A stretch of 64,000 bases of DNA, from assembly GCA_010015655.1 (NCBI GenBank), contig ML976656.1, positions 1,277,379 to 1,341,378 on the forward strand. The letters run 5' to 3'. Below the pieces are notes generated by a model, which searched no databases, was not told the origin of the DNA, and saw only the letters and a program-made list of their open reading frames with translations. This document shows, one piece after another, positions 12,079 through 22,680 of this stretch. How positions within the stretch are numbered: position 1 is the first letter of the stretch; each line of letters opens with the position of its first letter. The position numbers and the translations under genes were made by a program. This DNA is from Bimuria novae-zelandiae CBS 107.79. Lineage: Eukaryota; Ascomycota; Dothideomycetes; Pleosporales; Didymosphaeriaceae.

Positions 12079-12104
12079 CTCCCGCGGCAACGTTGCCGCG
12101 GGAG
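12079..12104. repeat. Perfect 26-bp GC-rich palindrome
   Basis: CTCCCGCGGCAAC followed directly by its exact reverse complement, with no spacer. It lies about 30 bp upstream of the minus-strand frame starting at 12049. It could be a dimeric protein-binding site or a cruciform-forming sequence. Confidence 0.95.
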
Positions 12105-12660
12105 GCTTTCCCCGCATGTGTGTGCTCCTTCGAAACTAGAGATTCGAACGAGGGCCCATTGTTTGGAGCTGACGCATGGTATGAATTGTAATTCTTCGCT
12201 GTTCGATCCGGCAGAGCCTGGTGCGGCTTTGAGGTTGCTTCAACAGATCGAATTGCGGAGGCTTAAGTCAATGGTTACCTAGGTAAAGTCTTGTAGGGAG
12301 ATATTATTTTGACACAGCGATGCGGAGTAACTACAGCATGAACTTGCGCCTAAGCAAGAGCTACTAGTCAAGGCAACGTTCTGTTGCTGTTGCTGTTTCT
12401 GTTGTAGGCGTCGTGCCTTTCCTACCTAACCCAAGGCCTTCATGCATCAGTCCAAGGGAGGGTGTCGCGGTGGGCCGAACGGCTGGTGCGCAGTAGAAAA
12501 GATTGTGGAATTCTTCTGCTGGAGGGTGTACTATCTAGAAGCTACCGAGTATGTATGTGTACGAGCGTAAACATCGCTAGTCCCAGATAGGTGTAGCCCT
12601 CTCAGAAAGGTGAGTGGCAACTAAGCAAGGGTAGGAGTAACCATCTCATCGAGTAAGAGC
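12105..12660. other. Moderate-GC intergenic DNA, no gene recognised
   Basis: I see no domain-bearing frame, RNA gene or element ends here. The boundary to AT-rich repeat DNA is abrupt near 12664. Confidence 0.6.
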
Positions 12661-12853
12661 CATTAAACCGTCACAAAAAAGCACTTTAATAGTAATTTTA
12701 TAAGGCTAAAAATACACGCTTAGTAGTCCTTAAAGTAGGGAGAAATACGCTAGGCGCTATTAGTATTAAAAAAGTACTAAAAGTAGTTTAGAGAAATAAT
12801 TAGGTCGTACTTTTTACTAGTATAGTTATAAATTATAAGTATTAACTGTCCGT

Positions 12854-12987
12854 ACGTAGATTCCTAGCCTTGTGCGGAGTCACATGAGCTTACCTCATGT
12901 GACATCCGTGCAGGGCTTGGCAGGAGGTTATAACCTCTCATCTCAGCTGAGATGAGAGGTAGCAACCATTACAGAACCAATCTACGT
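12854..12987. other. Multi-hairpin foldback structure (three-way-junction-like)
   Basis: A 9-bp outer helix joins ACGTAGATT (12854-12862) with AATCTACGT (12979-12987). Inside are two arms. Arm A, 12866-12917, has a perfect 10-bp stem (12879-12888 with 12894-12903, 5-nt loop) extended by 13 more pairs, three of them G-T/G-U, after one bulged A. Arm B, 12933-12960, is a perfect 28-bp palindrome, extended by a GGTT/AACC pairing (12926-12929 with 12964-12967). Single-stranded linkers are 3, 8 and 11 bases. GC content is far above the flanks. It may be a foldback MITE or a structured RNA; no known RNA class is recognised. Confidence 0.75.
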
Positions 12988-13004
12988 GTCTGCTCAACCC
13001 TTTG

Positions 13005-13024
13005 TGTACGCCTTCGGGCGTACA
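13005..13024. other. Hairpin with TTCG tetraloop
   Basis: TGTACGCC and GGCGTACA form a perfect 8-bp stem closing a C(TTCG)G loop. As RNA this would be the unusually stable UUCG tetraloop. It lies 17 bases downstream of the three-way structure at 12854-12987 and may belong to it. Confidence 0.7.
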
Positions 13025-13840
13025 TCGTTCATGAACCCCGGTCAACCGACATTAACTTTTATATAGCTACTTAGTACGTTAAAAAGCTCCGTTAACGCTT
13101 TAAATAGTATTAAATAATAAAAGGATCTTTGTAGATGCCTTTAGTAATAACGCTATTAAGTTACTAAAAATACTAATAATAACAGATAATTATAATACCT
13201 ATAAAAGTAAGGTTAATTAATTTAATTAGTATAAAAGCTATTATTTTATTTAGTAGGCTAAATAATATACTTAGCGTTTTTCACTCTACTTTTTACTTAA
13301 TTTAGCACTAAATAACGCCTATAGGCTATTATTATACTTATTTTAGCTATTCGCGAAAAGGGCAGGTTATAAAGACTTTTTATATACCTTAATTAAGTAG
13401 CTATTCGAGCGCGGAGGCCAACTTTGCAACGGTAGTAACAAACGTTAGCACGTAGACGATATTGTCAGCGACGCTGGCAGCTCCCACACGTCTACAAAGC
13501 TGTTTGGAGAGGGCAAGGCCTGTGTATCTTGTGCGACGTCTGGGCGTAAAGTACACAACTCAGGACCCTCACGGCAGCCTCTTAAGACTACTTCTAGTAA
13601 TCGTAAAGCTCCTCCACGTACTCCGCGCAGCAGCTTTGGCTGTAGGGCGTATAGGCTACCTTTATATAGGCTAGAGGAGCGTCTTAAGTGCTAGTAAAAG
13701 TACCTATAGCGCTATTAAATGATTATATTAAAAGACACCTCTTAAAGCTTAATTATTAAGTAGTTTTATTAAAAGACTATAAGAAATTAAGTCTTTATAT
13801 AAATTTATATATAAATCTAATCTCCTTTAGTGTTCGTCAG

Positions 13841-14623
13841 AAGTCGGAGCAAAGCTCCGATTAGCCATTTCCATATGGCCCGTGTGCGGCAGATTTTGTC
13901 CATGCGGGGGATACTAATATATTAATTACTAGGCGCAACTTTGAAGATGTTCAAGTCGAGCCATCTAATCCTCACTCTTTTGTCACTCCTGAAGCTTTAG
14001 AGCGGTACTTTCATCGGGGAGAGGATCCCTTCACGAATGACGCGTGTTGGCTGAGTTGTGCACGTTGGCAATAGCAGACGCTACGCCCTCGCTAGACCTC
14101 AGCATCAGCCTAGAAATCTAGATTAGAACTTGCGCATATTGGAATTTTCTTAGCATCTTGGCTGTTTCCAGTTTGTTATAGCTGAGCTTAGGTCAGTGGT
14201 GCTGAGCATTCTAGCTAGGTCTTCGAGCAGATTGTGAAGAGATTGAGAAGGAAAAAGACACGGAATAGCGACATATAATATGCATTTTCATCATTAAACA
14301 TGATATTATAGAGACTAGACATCAATTAACTTGCTTCCGTCAAAAACAGCTTTGCGAAAAGAACATTACGATCCATCGCTGATACATCATATTTCGCTTC
14401 AAGTATAAGAGTGAGCAAAGCCAAGGCTACCACCGACGATCATGAAAGCTCGTTTTTATACCATATACTGGTGATTTTCATGAACGATGACGTCGCACGA
14501 ATCACTCTACGTGCGGAGCAGAAGCGCCCATACCTCCACTATCCTAGCCACACATGAACGTAACGCATCGACCAAGACGTCGGCGCCACGAAACCACATA
14601 TGTCTTCGCTCCCGTACCACCGC
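13841..14623. other. Intergenic, 3' flank of sugar transporter
   Basis: Normal GC returns near 13870. A small hairpin (TCGGAGC, AAA loop, GCTCCGA) lies near 13846-13862. No gene is recognised. The last few hundred bases are presumably the transporter's 3' UTR. Confidence 0.55.
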
Positions 14624-16469
14624 CTACTCATTATCCCGAACATCGATAAGCGTAGACTTGAACTTCCTCGCCGGTAGCTTGCGGTTGAACATGATATCCA
14701 CTTCACGATAGCTTCTATCCTTGAGCTCCGGCAGAAAAAAGAACGCCAAAACGTAGCACACCGCTGCCGTTCCGCCCCAGACATATCCACACTTGCCCGC
14801 CATATTACCACCCGTGGGATTCAGCATGTATGAAGCCAAAAAGATCATCGGGATCTCAGCGACGTAGTACGCGCCGCGGCCAACACCGGTGGACAGCGCG
14901 CGCAGACGGACGGACGAGGTCTCGGCAATGATGGAGTACGTGATGGGCCCGAGGGTACCGGCGTAGACGAAGGAGATGATGACGCCGAGGCAGGCCTGCG
15001 CGTAGTTGGTCGAGCTGTTCTGCTTGATGGACGCACAGATGCCGAGCAGGACGAGGAAGGTAAAGTTGGTGGCGGTGCCCCAGAGGTAGATTGTGCGGCG
15101 GCCGAACCAGGTAGTGAGGAACCAGGAGCCGATGTTGGCTACGAGGCCGAGGCAGGAGTTGATGAGATTAAGCTGGAAGGAGAAATCGGTCGACATGCCG
15201 GCCTCTGCCAGTCGAGTAAGTCATGTAAGTTGACACATTGGATTAAGAGGGTACTCACGCTCAAAGAAGAAGGTGGCTTGATTGGCAATTAGGTTACCAG
15301 CAAAGTTCTGGGACGCGTAGATTCCACAGGTGATGATGGTTCGCCTCAGATCAGTACCCTTGAACAGATCGATAAGTGTGGGGTTTCCGCCCTTGATAGC
15401 CTCAATCTCGACGGTACGCTCCATCATGGCCAGTGTATCGTTGGCCTTTGTCTTCGATTTCGCGCCCAAACGTTCGATCGAGCGAAGAGCGTCGTCTTTC
15501 CGGCCATGACGAATGAGCCACCAGGGCGACTCGGGCATGAACCAGATGAGGATGAGAAGAGGTGTCTAGCCAAGTTAGCGGGGACATTCGAGAAGCGTGT
15601 CTCGGGTGTGAACTTACGGGAAAGACCCATTGAAGGGCAAGGGGAATTCGCCATGCCCACTGGTCATCCCTCTTGTTGTAAACCCACGTCACTGCAGCGA
15701 CAATAATGCCACCAATTGACCAGGACATCTGTAGTGTAGCTGTACAAGCACCACGAAGGACGATGGGAACAACCTCGGAGGCATAAGCAGGAGAATTAGC
15801 AATAAAAAGACCCCACGGAACGCCCTCAAGTGCTTGACCAACGGTGAGGAGAGCAAGTGAGTTGGCCTTGACCGAATTGTTAGTGGAATCGGTGATACTT
15901 CGAAGTGTGCACTTACGAAGAACGAGACAAAGATGGTAGCGTTCATCAACATCAGTCCCAGGATGGTAGTCAAGCGATAGCCGAGGCGGTTGGTGATGGG
16001 TCCAGCGATTAAGACACCCACGAAAGCGCCACACTGTCCAGACTGGAAGAGGGCACTCTGCCACTTGGTCTCGATGGTCTTGCCGTCAGCGTGTGGTACA
16101 CCATAATGCTCTTTGAACGCAGTCTGGGCAACGAAATTTCCGTTCAAGAACATGTCGAACGACTCCATGACCTGGATAATGATGTTAGCTCTGGTCAAGT
16201 GCACGCTAACCAGTCGATTGACTGGGTGCAGGACGTACAATCGTGAAGCACATCAGGAAGGCCCAAAAACAAGCCATGGGATGTGACTTGACAGCCTGCC
16301 AGGCGGTAACTTCATGCTCCGCATTCTCAGCATCGAAGGCCTGTTTCATGAGCTCCGTGTCAACCAGAAGCTCCGAGTAGTGAACGTTCCTCTCCGCAAG
16401 AGTGGCATGGTCGATCTTGCCAACATCTTCGACGGCAGGATCGACCTTCTCGTTGAATCCGCCGGACAT
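14624..16469 (-). CDS. MFS sugar transporter, maltose/alpha-glucoside permease type
   Basis: Five exons on the minus strand (16469-16239, 16171-15917, 15866-15618, 15565-15259, 15204-14624) give a 540-residue protein. Introns of 67, 50, 52 and 54 bp all have GT-AG ends, and the lengths sum to a whole number of codons. Family marks are GQALEGVPWG (about residue 172), PESPWW (about 256), the end-of-exon-4 phrase FFFEQAGM, GRRT (about 382) and a C-terminal LPELKDRSYREVD. These match fungal MAL-type H+ symporters of 12 membrane helices in the plasma membrane. Length is normal and there are no in-frame stops, so the gene looks intact. Substrate could be maltose, another alpha-glucoside or a different sugar; sequence reading cannot settle this. 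A possible CreA site pair lies about 200 bp upstream. Confidence 0.93.
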
Positions 16470-17072
16470 GATTGCGGTATCCAGTCTTGGTGTACCGGTT
16501 GGTGAGATTGCAAAGAGGAAGCACGGAAATCTTGCAGGTGCGTGCTGGATTTCTATATTCCTTGAGGCAGGCGCGACATGTTTACCCAGCCCGCGGAAGC
16601 ATTTTGGTCACACGCGGCTAGTCGAAGCACTAACCCGTTTGGGCAGCCGCGCCGTTGAACCTGGGGAACCCCGCAACCGGATATGCAATCTGCCGCATGC
16701 TGACTGGTGGAAGACGTCGGGGCATCGATCCTCCCGTCAGGTGTTCCAAGACCTTCACCTCGACCAAAGCAAGGAATATCGGGTGATTTCCCAACCCGAC
16801 GCACGAAGGACCTTTTGATGAAGGCACACTTACGGCCTTTGGACACGCACCCGAGGCGCCTCTTGGAAACAGGCCGATAGCGTCTTGTATTCATGTTGGA
16901 AGTCATAGTCGCAATGCATGTCGGTCGACAACCACGCTGCTGACTCGAGGTAGTGCCTGGCTCCATTTGCCGTTCCACTGGCATTCACTAGGCATGGATC
17001 GCGCGCTGCTGTTGGTAACTTTACGGAACGTGCATTCCCAGAAGCCTGGATGGGCACTGCATGTGCGGAAGC
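16470..17072 (-). promoter_or_regulatory. Upstream region of the sugar transporter with a candidate CreA site pair
   Basis: CTGGGG (16661-16666) and, inverted, GCGGGG (complement of 16669-16674) both fit the CreA carbon-catabolite-repressor consensus SYGGRG and lie back to back about 190-205 bp before the ATG. Paired sites are the known high-affinity arrangement for CreA. Several minus- and plus-strand frames here have no domain or plausible start. I treat the stretch as promoter/5' UTR, ending where the MITE begins. Confidence 0.45.
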
Positions 17073-17615
17073 TAGGGATGCCGCGTACCGTTACCGATTA
17101 CGGTAATTACGGTACAGAAATTGATGGCTCGTAATGCTAAGGCGGGTAATTGCTGCTAGGAAAATGACTTTAACAGGAGTAGCTAAACGTAACTAGAGCG
17201 AGCATAGATTTCTTTATAATAAAATATATAATTGTCTTGTTAATGCCCGGGTTAAAAAGCTAGTGTTTTGTTATTATAACCTGCGCATTCGCAACTTAAT
17301 TACGGCTAAGGATGCCTAGTTTTCGACCTGTTAGAAGTGCCCGAACAAGTTAACGCCAACGAGCATGAAGGTAATGGCCAATTGCTCGATTACCGGCCGA
17401 ACAAGTACATAAAGAGCGTCCCAAAGACCTAGAAAATACCCAGCATACATAGATTCAATTGCATCTGGTTCCATATGTGATAATTAGACTGAGAAAGGCA
17501 CCGATTGGCTCAATTCACCGTGCCAAGATTGTACCAAAATACCAGTAATTACCGTAATTACGACAATACGGTAATACCGGGATGGCTCGAAAATTACGGT
17601 AATCCAACATCCCTA
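17073..17615. mobile_element. Non-autonomous hAT-type MITE, 543 bp
   Basis: The element starts TAGGGATG and ends with its reverse complement CATCCCTA. It is flanked by a perfect 8-bp duplication GCGGAAGC (17065-17072 and 17616-17623), the target length of hAT elements. Further inward both ends carry TTACCG/ACGGTAATTAC repeats in inverted arrangement. There is no transposase frame. It sits about 600 bp upstream of the transporter ATG. Confidence 0.9.
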
Positions 17616-18132
17616 GCGGAAGCAGGTGATATTGGAAAGATAAAGATCCATTGAAGCCATTGGCACACCCGCCAAAATTCACCGCTTGACTGGGCTCAAG
17701 ACTGCAAGTGTGCAACATGGGATCTCCATCTGTGTACATGTACACTGGACACATGAGCTACCTATGGAATGTTCTAGAGTTATGCGTAACAGAGTGTATT
17801 TACCACTCATGTGAAACCATTGAACAATCTGCCCGTGCCACAAGTTTGTTGTACACGAGACACCAAGCTGCCAAGCTGCCTGGGCGCCACGCCCAGCGGG
17901 ATACTCCGTGGGCTGACCTTGGAAATCGTCATGTTGAAAATTTCTCCTTTATAGTATGGAAATCCATCCGTCATGCTATTGGGAACCAAAACGGATCTAG
18001 CAGGGTGCTAGAAGCAAGTTTGGAGGTCTTCGAGCAGGAAGAAACGGGTCACCACCTGCAAGAGTCCCACCCCGCTGTCGTACGAACGTTAGGCATCCTT
18101 AGTGACATAGAGCGACAAGCAGTCTTCCTGTA
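17616..18132. other. Intergenic DNA between MITE and Tc1/mariner element, no gene supported
   Basis: A plus-strand frame opens at 17708 and runs on into the transposon end at 18133. It has no domain and its last codons are transposon sequence, so it is not called. This stretch was contiguous with 22158 onward before the Tc1/mariner insertion. Confidence 0.5.
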
Positions 18133-18218
18133 CGAAGGAGCTCGTTTTTTTTATTCTACCTTGGCGCGCGCCCCACCTGGCCATTATTAACATTATAATA
18201 TTAAACTTCTCCCCCTTA

Positions 18219-20560
18219 CTGTGCCCGTGCGCGCAACGACCCGAATCGCGCAGCGACCCACCCAACCAACATTGGCCTACTAGCAAAAATGAGGCTGTAG
18301 AGCTACATAAAATAGCTATTATTACGAGATTTTCGAGTAGAGTAGTATATAGGACAACGCGATTAATTTATACTATTTATATTTTACTAAAAGCTTAATT
18401 AGGTAGCTACTTTTAGCTAGTTTTAGTAGTAGTTTAGGTGCTAAGGATGCCGGGCCCTTACTACTACTAGAAGCTATAATGTAACGCTTTTTTACTAAAT
18501 TTAATAAAGCTTTATATAAGGCTTTTCGCTTAGGCTTACTTGCCTATTATAATAGTTTTTTTTATTCTATTATTTTTGCTCTTTTATAAGCCTAGTATTT
18601 TTATCCTTTACAGCCCTCTTATTCTCCTTTCTTTTTTTAAACTTCTCTTTTTTAACACGCTTCCTTTTAGCCTCTTTCTCTTTAGCAAGCTTATTACTAG
18701 CTTTATTAATTTTATACTAAGTTATTTTACTCTTTATCTCTTTTTTTAATAACTAAATATATATTTGCCTCTCTAATCTTGCGAGGAGACTAAAGGACTA
18801 CTTTATTATAATAATTTTATTACTATTATAAGTTAAGAGGCTTACTTTACTTCTTATACCTTACTTAGAGCTAAAAAGCGTTTTAAAGTTACTTACTTTT
18901 ATACATAGCTATATCCTTATCTACTTAAAATTTATAGATAGTAAGAAAAAAAATTAGTCTTATTTAAAGCTAGGTTATTTACTATAGAGCGTAAGAGACG
19001 CTACACTTGCTAAAAGTTACTTTTAATAGCTACTGAAAAGTCCTTTAAGGCCTTACTTTTATTATAAAAGTTATAATTAAAGCGTTTAAGTACATGCTTT
19101 AATTTTTAAAACTATATACTTATAGCTTCTTAAGCCTTAAAATTATATCTTTTTTTAAAAAGGAGACCTAGGCCTGCTAAAAAAGTAGAAAAAAGTTACT
19201 TTTATTAATAAAAATTAGCCGTTAAGTAGTTTAAAAATAGTTACTAAGCGCTTTAAAGTAGGCTAATAAAAAAGATTTAAATATTACTATATTAAGTAGT
19301 TAAAGCGTATAGGTAAAGTAAGGTAGTAATATAGCTAAGATAATATAGTAGGAGTTGTAATAATTAATAAAATCTATTATAAAATAACCACTATAGCTAT
19401 TTATAATAAGAAGATAGTAATCTCTAAGTGCCTTCTCTTTTATAATCTATTAAAACACTTATTTAAGCTAGGATAGGCCTATCTTATTATTACTTTATCC
19501 TGTAGAAGAGGTAGAGTAGAAAACGTCGTGTTTTCCAACCTCTATACTAGCAACCTAGGTGTCTCTTAAACTACCTAAAGCTACAAAGATAAGGCCAGGT
19601 GGTAAAGCACTCCTATTAGCATAAATTATTATTAAATAAGTAATAAATTCTCTCTCCCTATCCTAGAGAGCTACTGTTACCTCTTTTCTCTCCCACATCT
19701 TACGGTTAAAGAGGCGTTTAGAGCGTCCTAAGATACCTATAAGGAAGCCCTTCTCATCTATATTATATATATTACATGCCTAAATGTTGTACTAGGCCAT
19801 CTTCTTGTAAAGGAGATTAAAATAGAGCCTATATTTAAAGTAAGAGTTAGCGTAGTGGCGAACAGCGTCTATTACTTTACTCTATTTTAAAATAATATAG
19901 TTATTATTTTAGTAAAGGAAGCGTAACACCTAGGACTTTAAAAGTTTTTAGTAAGTGTCCAAATGGTAGTAGTCACGTAGACCGGATGCACACGGATCTC
20001 TGTGCGTAAGATCCGAAAGGGTACGGATCTCCGTGCACAGAGACTAGGAATATATTAACCCTTTCCTTCGTACAATAGACAGAGAGAAGCAATCAACACC
20101 AGTTACCCCCCCCCCCCCCCCGTACGATGTTTACACCGTGCAAACCTTTCTGCCTCGTACGCAATTGCTAGCAGAGAGTCCATTCAACAGTAAGTAATAA
20201 TTAAGGTAAAATTATATATTTTTTTTATTAGAGGTAGCCTACGCTTTATAAGGTTATTAATATATTATAAAAAGGCTTATTTTTATTATAGGCTAAAAGC
20301 GCGTTAGTTAAAATTTTTATTAGTTTTAAACTACTAATTATTTTACTATTAGCAGCGTAGCGTAGTTACGCTTATACTAAATATTTTCGCGACTTATTTA
20401 TATAAAAGGGGGTTTTTTTTTTGCGTATTATATGCTGCAATTACGTTATTAATTAGTACTATAGTAGTGGATTTATGACGCGTTAAAGTTAGTTACTTAT
20501 CTGTAGGTTTGGTGTTGGTGGGTCGCTACGCGATTCGGGTCATTGCGCGCACGGGCACAG
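18219..20560 (-). mobile_element. Fot1/pogo-like transposon nested in the Tc1/mariner element
   Basis: Terminal inverted repeats of about 45 bp start CTGTGCCCGTGCGCGCAA at 18219 and, in reverse complement, at 20560. TA flanks both sides (18217-18218, 20561-20562). Net length without the inner LTR is about 2.1 kb. The minus strand of about 19480-19800 reads IYNIDEKGFLIGILGRSKR, then TVAL and a REREFIT-type segment, then PPGLIFVALGSL, the order of the pogo/Fot1 DDE transposase, with in-frame TAG/TAA. Differences between the two ends are C/T. Confidence 0.9.
19956..20189 (+). repeat. Solo LTR of a Copia family, third nesting level
   Basis: 234 bp, TGTCCAAATGG...CATTCAACA, with a perfect 5-bp duplication GTAAG on each side (19951-19955, 20190-20194). 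It closely matches the LTR at 36353-36589, which lies at the 3' end of Copia coding sequence. It contains an uninterrupted run of 16 C (20106-20121). No internal retrotransposon sequence is present, so it arose by LTR-LTR recombination. Confidence 0.93.
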
Positions 20561-22155
20561 TATATCTCCACTCGCAACGCGTTAATATAAAAAAAAAGTC
20601 TATTTCTCGTCGCAAGCTATATAAATATAAAGTCTATAAGCCTTAGTAAAAAAAAATAGCTAGACGCGAACTTACTACTATAAAAAAAGCCTTTATAGTT
20701 AGCGCGTTAGTGCTTAGTATAGTAACCACTAAAAATGTTGCTAAATATTTTAATCTGCTAGTCTACTATAACACTATTATAAAGCTTGTAAAGCGAATAT
20801 TAGAGAGAGTAGATTATAAAGGCTTTAATATTATAAATTTATTTTTAAATAATACCTCTACGGGGCGCGATAAAAAGTAGTTACTTAATAATATATAAAA
20901 GAAGCGCGTTATTAAAATTATTACTTAAGACTATGCGCACCGCAAGAAAGAACTTTTATAAATAATAAAAAATAAAGATTTTAATAAACTACTTCTTATA
21001 AACGTCTTTATATTTAAAAATATTATATATAAAACTAGGTATGCGCGCTAAAAGCCAGGATAGAAACTACTATTAACTAATAATAAAATATAAAATTACT
21101 ACAAGTAGGCGCTTACGTATAACCTTAATAAATTTATATATAGTAATAGCCTAGAATTTAACTTTAAGCAATATATATTTATAGATAAAATACTAGCTTA
21201 AATAGGGGAGTAATATAGCATGTAGAGGGCGTAGTTTCTACTAAATAAAAAAATATAATATTAACGTTAAATATAACTATATATAAAAATATTATAAGAT
21301 TTAATTTTATAGCGCATTTACCTACGATCATAAGGGACCTTGCCACATATACGGACATGAGAAACAGGAGGAAAAGGAGGCTGCAGAGGTTGCCCTTGCC
21401 CATGAGAATGTAGAGCGCCAGAAACAGGCTACTTCTGCGCAGCATCGCGCGCGCAGCTCTCCATGAAATCAATGCCAACGACAGAAACCTACGCTCGCGC
21501 AAGAAGCAATATACAAAGAAGGATGACTATACTCGGGGACAGCGCCAGCGAGGGGGGATGGATATCGCTATCGTAGAGAGACACTTAAGAAAGTGGTGCT
21601 ATAGCTTAAAGACCTCTAGAAATAAGGTAATAAAGTTATATTACTTAAGGATACAGCTCTTGCTTATACCTCTTATATTATAAAGAATTATTTTACTATA
21701 TATAAAATAGAGAGATTACCTCAGCTAGGGCACTTATTAAATATTAATATATTAAAGCATGCATAGCTATAGATTTAGTGGTATATTACTAAGGAGATAC
21801 TATAATCTACATATAAGGATAAATACTAACGTTAATAAAAATAATAGTAGAAAAATCCACCTATTAAATAGATTAAAAAGTAAATTAATTATATTTTTAA
21901 TATTATTTAGCGTATTATTATACATAGCAGGAATAATAACTTCTATAATAGCTAAGACCCCTAGTAAGCATTAACCCTAAAAAAAGTCTATATATATAAA
22001 AATTAAGCTTTAAAGTCTAATATCTAAAGGCGTAATATCTATTTACCTAAGTATTGTGCAATTTGTATACGTTTTAATAAGGGAGTTGCATTTCTAATAG
22101 GGTGCCCTACATGCCAAGTCGGGTGTAGAATTAAAAAAAAAAACGAGCTCCTTCG

Positions 22156-22680
22156 TATTTCCACCCGGAGTAGAGAGCGGACTCAGCGATGCGTAAAGTG
22201 CAGGCGCCCCGGTGACAACTACCGCACCATACAAAAGGTAAAAATAGAAGGTACACCTGTCGCGGTCGCTCTTTCTATCCACAATCCCTTTGAAATCGGT
22301 ATCGCAGGATTGGGCAAGCGTTTCTACAGGGTGATGCACGCAAGCCAACTCGTAACTGCCCCGTCTAGTTCACGAGTTCTAGAAATCTATCCGCCACATG
22401 AACGCCTCTCCCGCGCGGGTGGTTTTGACACTTGGCTTGTTCAAAGGAAGCGGTCTTGGACACTATGTATATCTCGAGTCATGAGCAATCGCACCAATGG
22501 TACCAAATGACCTCGGGACCTCGGAAAGGCAAACTGCAGGTGGGTCTCTCGCGGCGGGCCTGTGCTCGGGTCAATGACTTCCGTATCAGACGTAGGCGAT
22601 TAACAACAACATTGCAATGCAAAACAGATACAATACTGTACATTTAATACATAGTCACACAATATATCTGTACAGACGCT
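22156..22680. other. Intergenic, 3' side of MSS51
   Basis: Normal-GC DNA. Plus-strand frames (22310-22510, 22432-22647) have no recognisable features. The part next to 22680 is presumably the MSS51 3' UTR. Confidence 0.5.

Larger units (their letters stand above)
12661..13840. mobile_element. RIP-degraded repeat block of unidentified family
   Basis: 12664-12850, 13040-13400 and 13690-13830 have the TA-rich, TAG/TAA-saturated look of the transposons elsewhere in the window. A less degraded segment at about 13400-13680 has a Cys-containing plus-strand frame (KACVSCATSGRKVHNSG, stops nearby) that may be part of an old Gag or transposase. No terminal repeats or target duplications could be matched. 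The block encloses the multi-hairpin structure at 12854-13024. Confidence 0.55.
18133..22155 (+). mobile_element. Tc1/mariner DNA transposon (inactive), split by a nested Fot1-like element
   Basis: Inverted repeats of about 30 bp start CGAAGGAGCTCGTTTTTTTT at 18133 and, in reverse complement, at 22155. TA duplications flank them (18131-18132 and 22156-22157). Without the inner element the length is about 1.68 kb. The plus strand of 20690-21800 reads as a fungal Tc1-type transposase with many stops. Visible are an N-terminal helix-turn-helix (KNVAKYFNL, then LVKRILERVDYKGF), FTYDHKGPCHIYGHE (about 21320), a decayed D-type segment (LLKDTALAYTSY, about 21640) and a remnant of the SPDLNxIEHAW motif (LGHLLNINILKHA, about 21725-21765). 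The segment 21340-21560 is GC-rich and almost unmutated. Confidence 0.92.

Noticed and set aside
12998..13045. Possible Helitron 3' end (hairpin near terminus)
   Set aside because: No CTRR end follows the hairpin at the usual distance, and no Rep/helicase sequence is present in the block.
16553..16984. 143-codon minus-strand frame upstream of the transporter, considered as a Zn2Cys6 regulator
   Set aside because: No CxxC...CxxC spacing of a Zn2Cys6 cluster, no plausible domain; more likely promoter sequence.
17708..18190. 160-codon plus-strand frame downstream of the MITE
   Set aside because: Its 3' end is Tc1/mariner inverted-repeat sequence, and it has no domain or protein-like composition.
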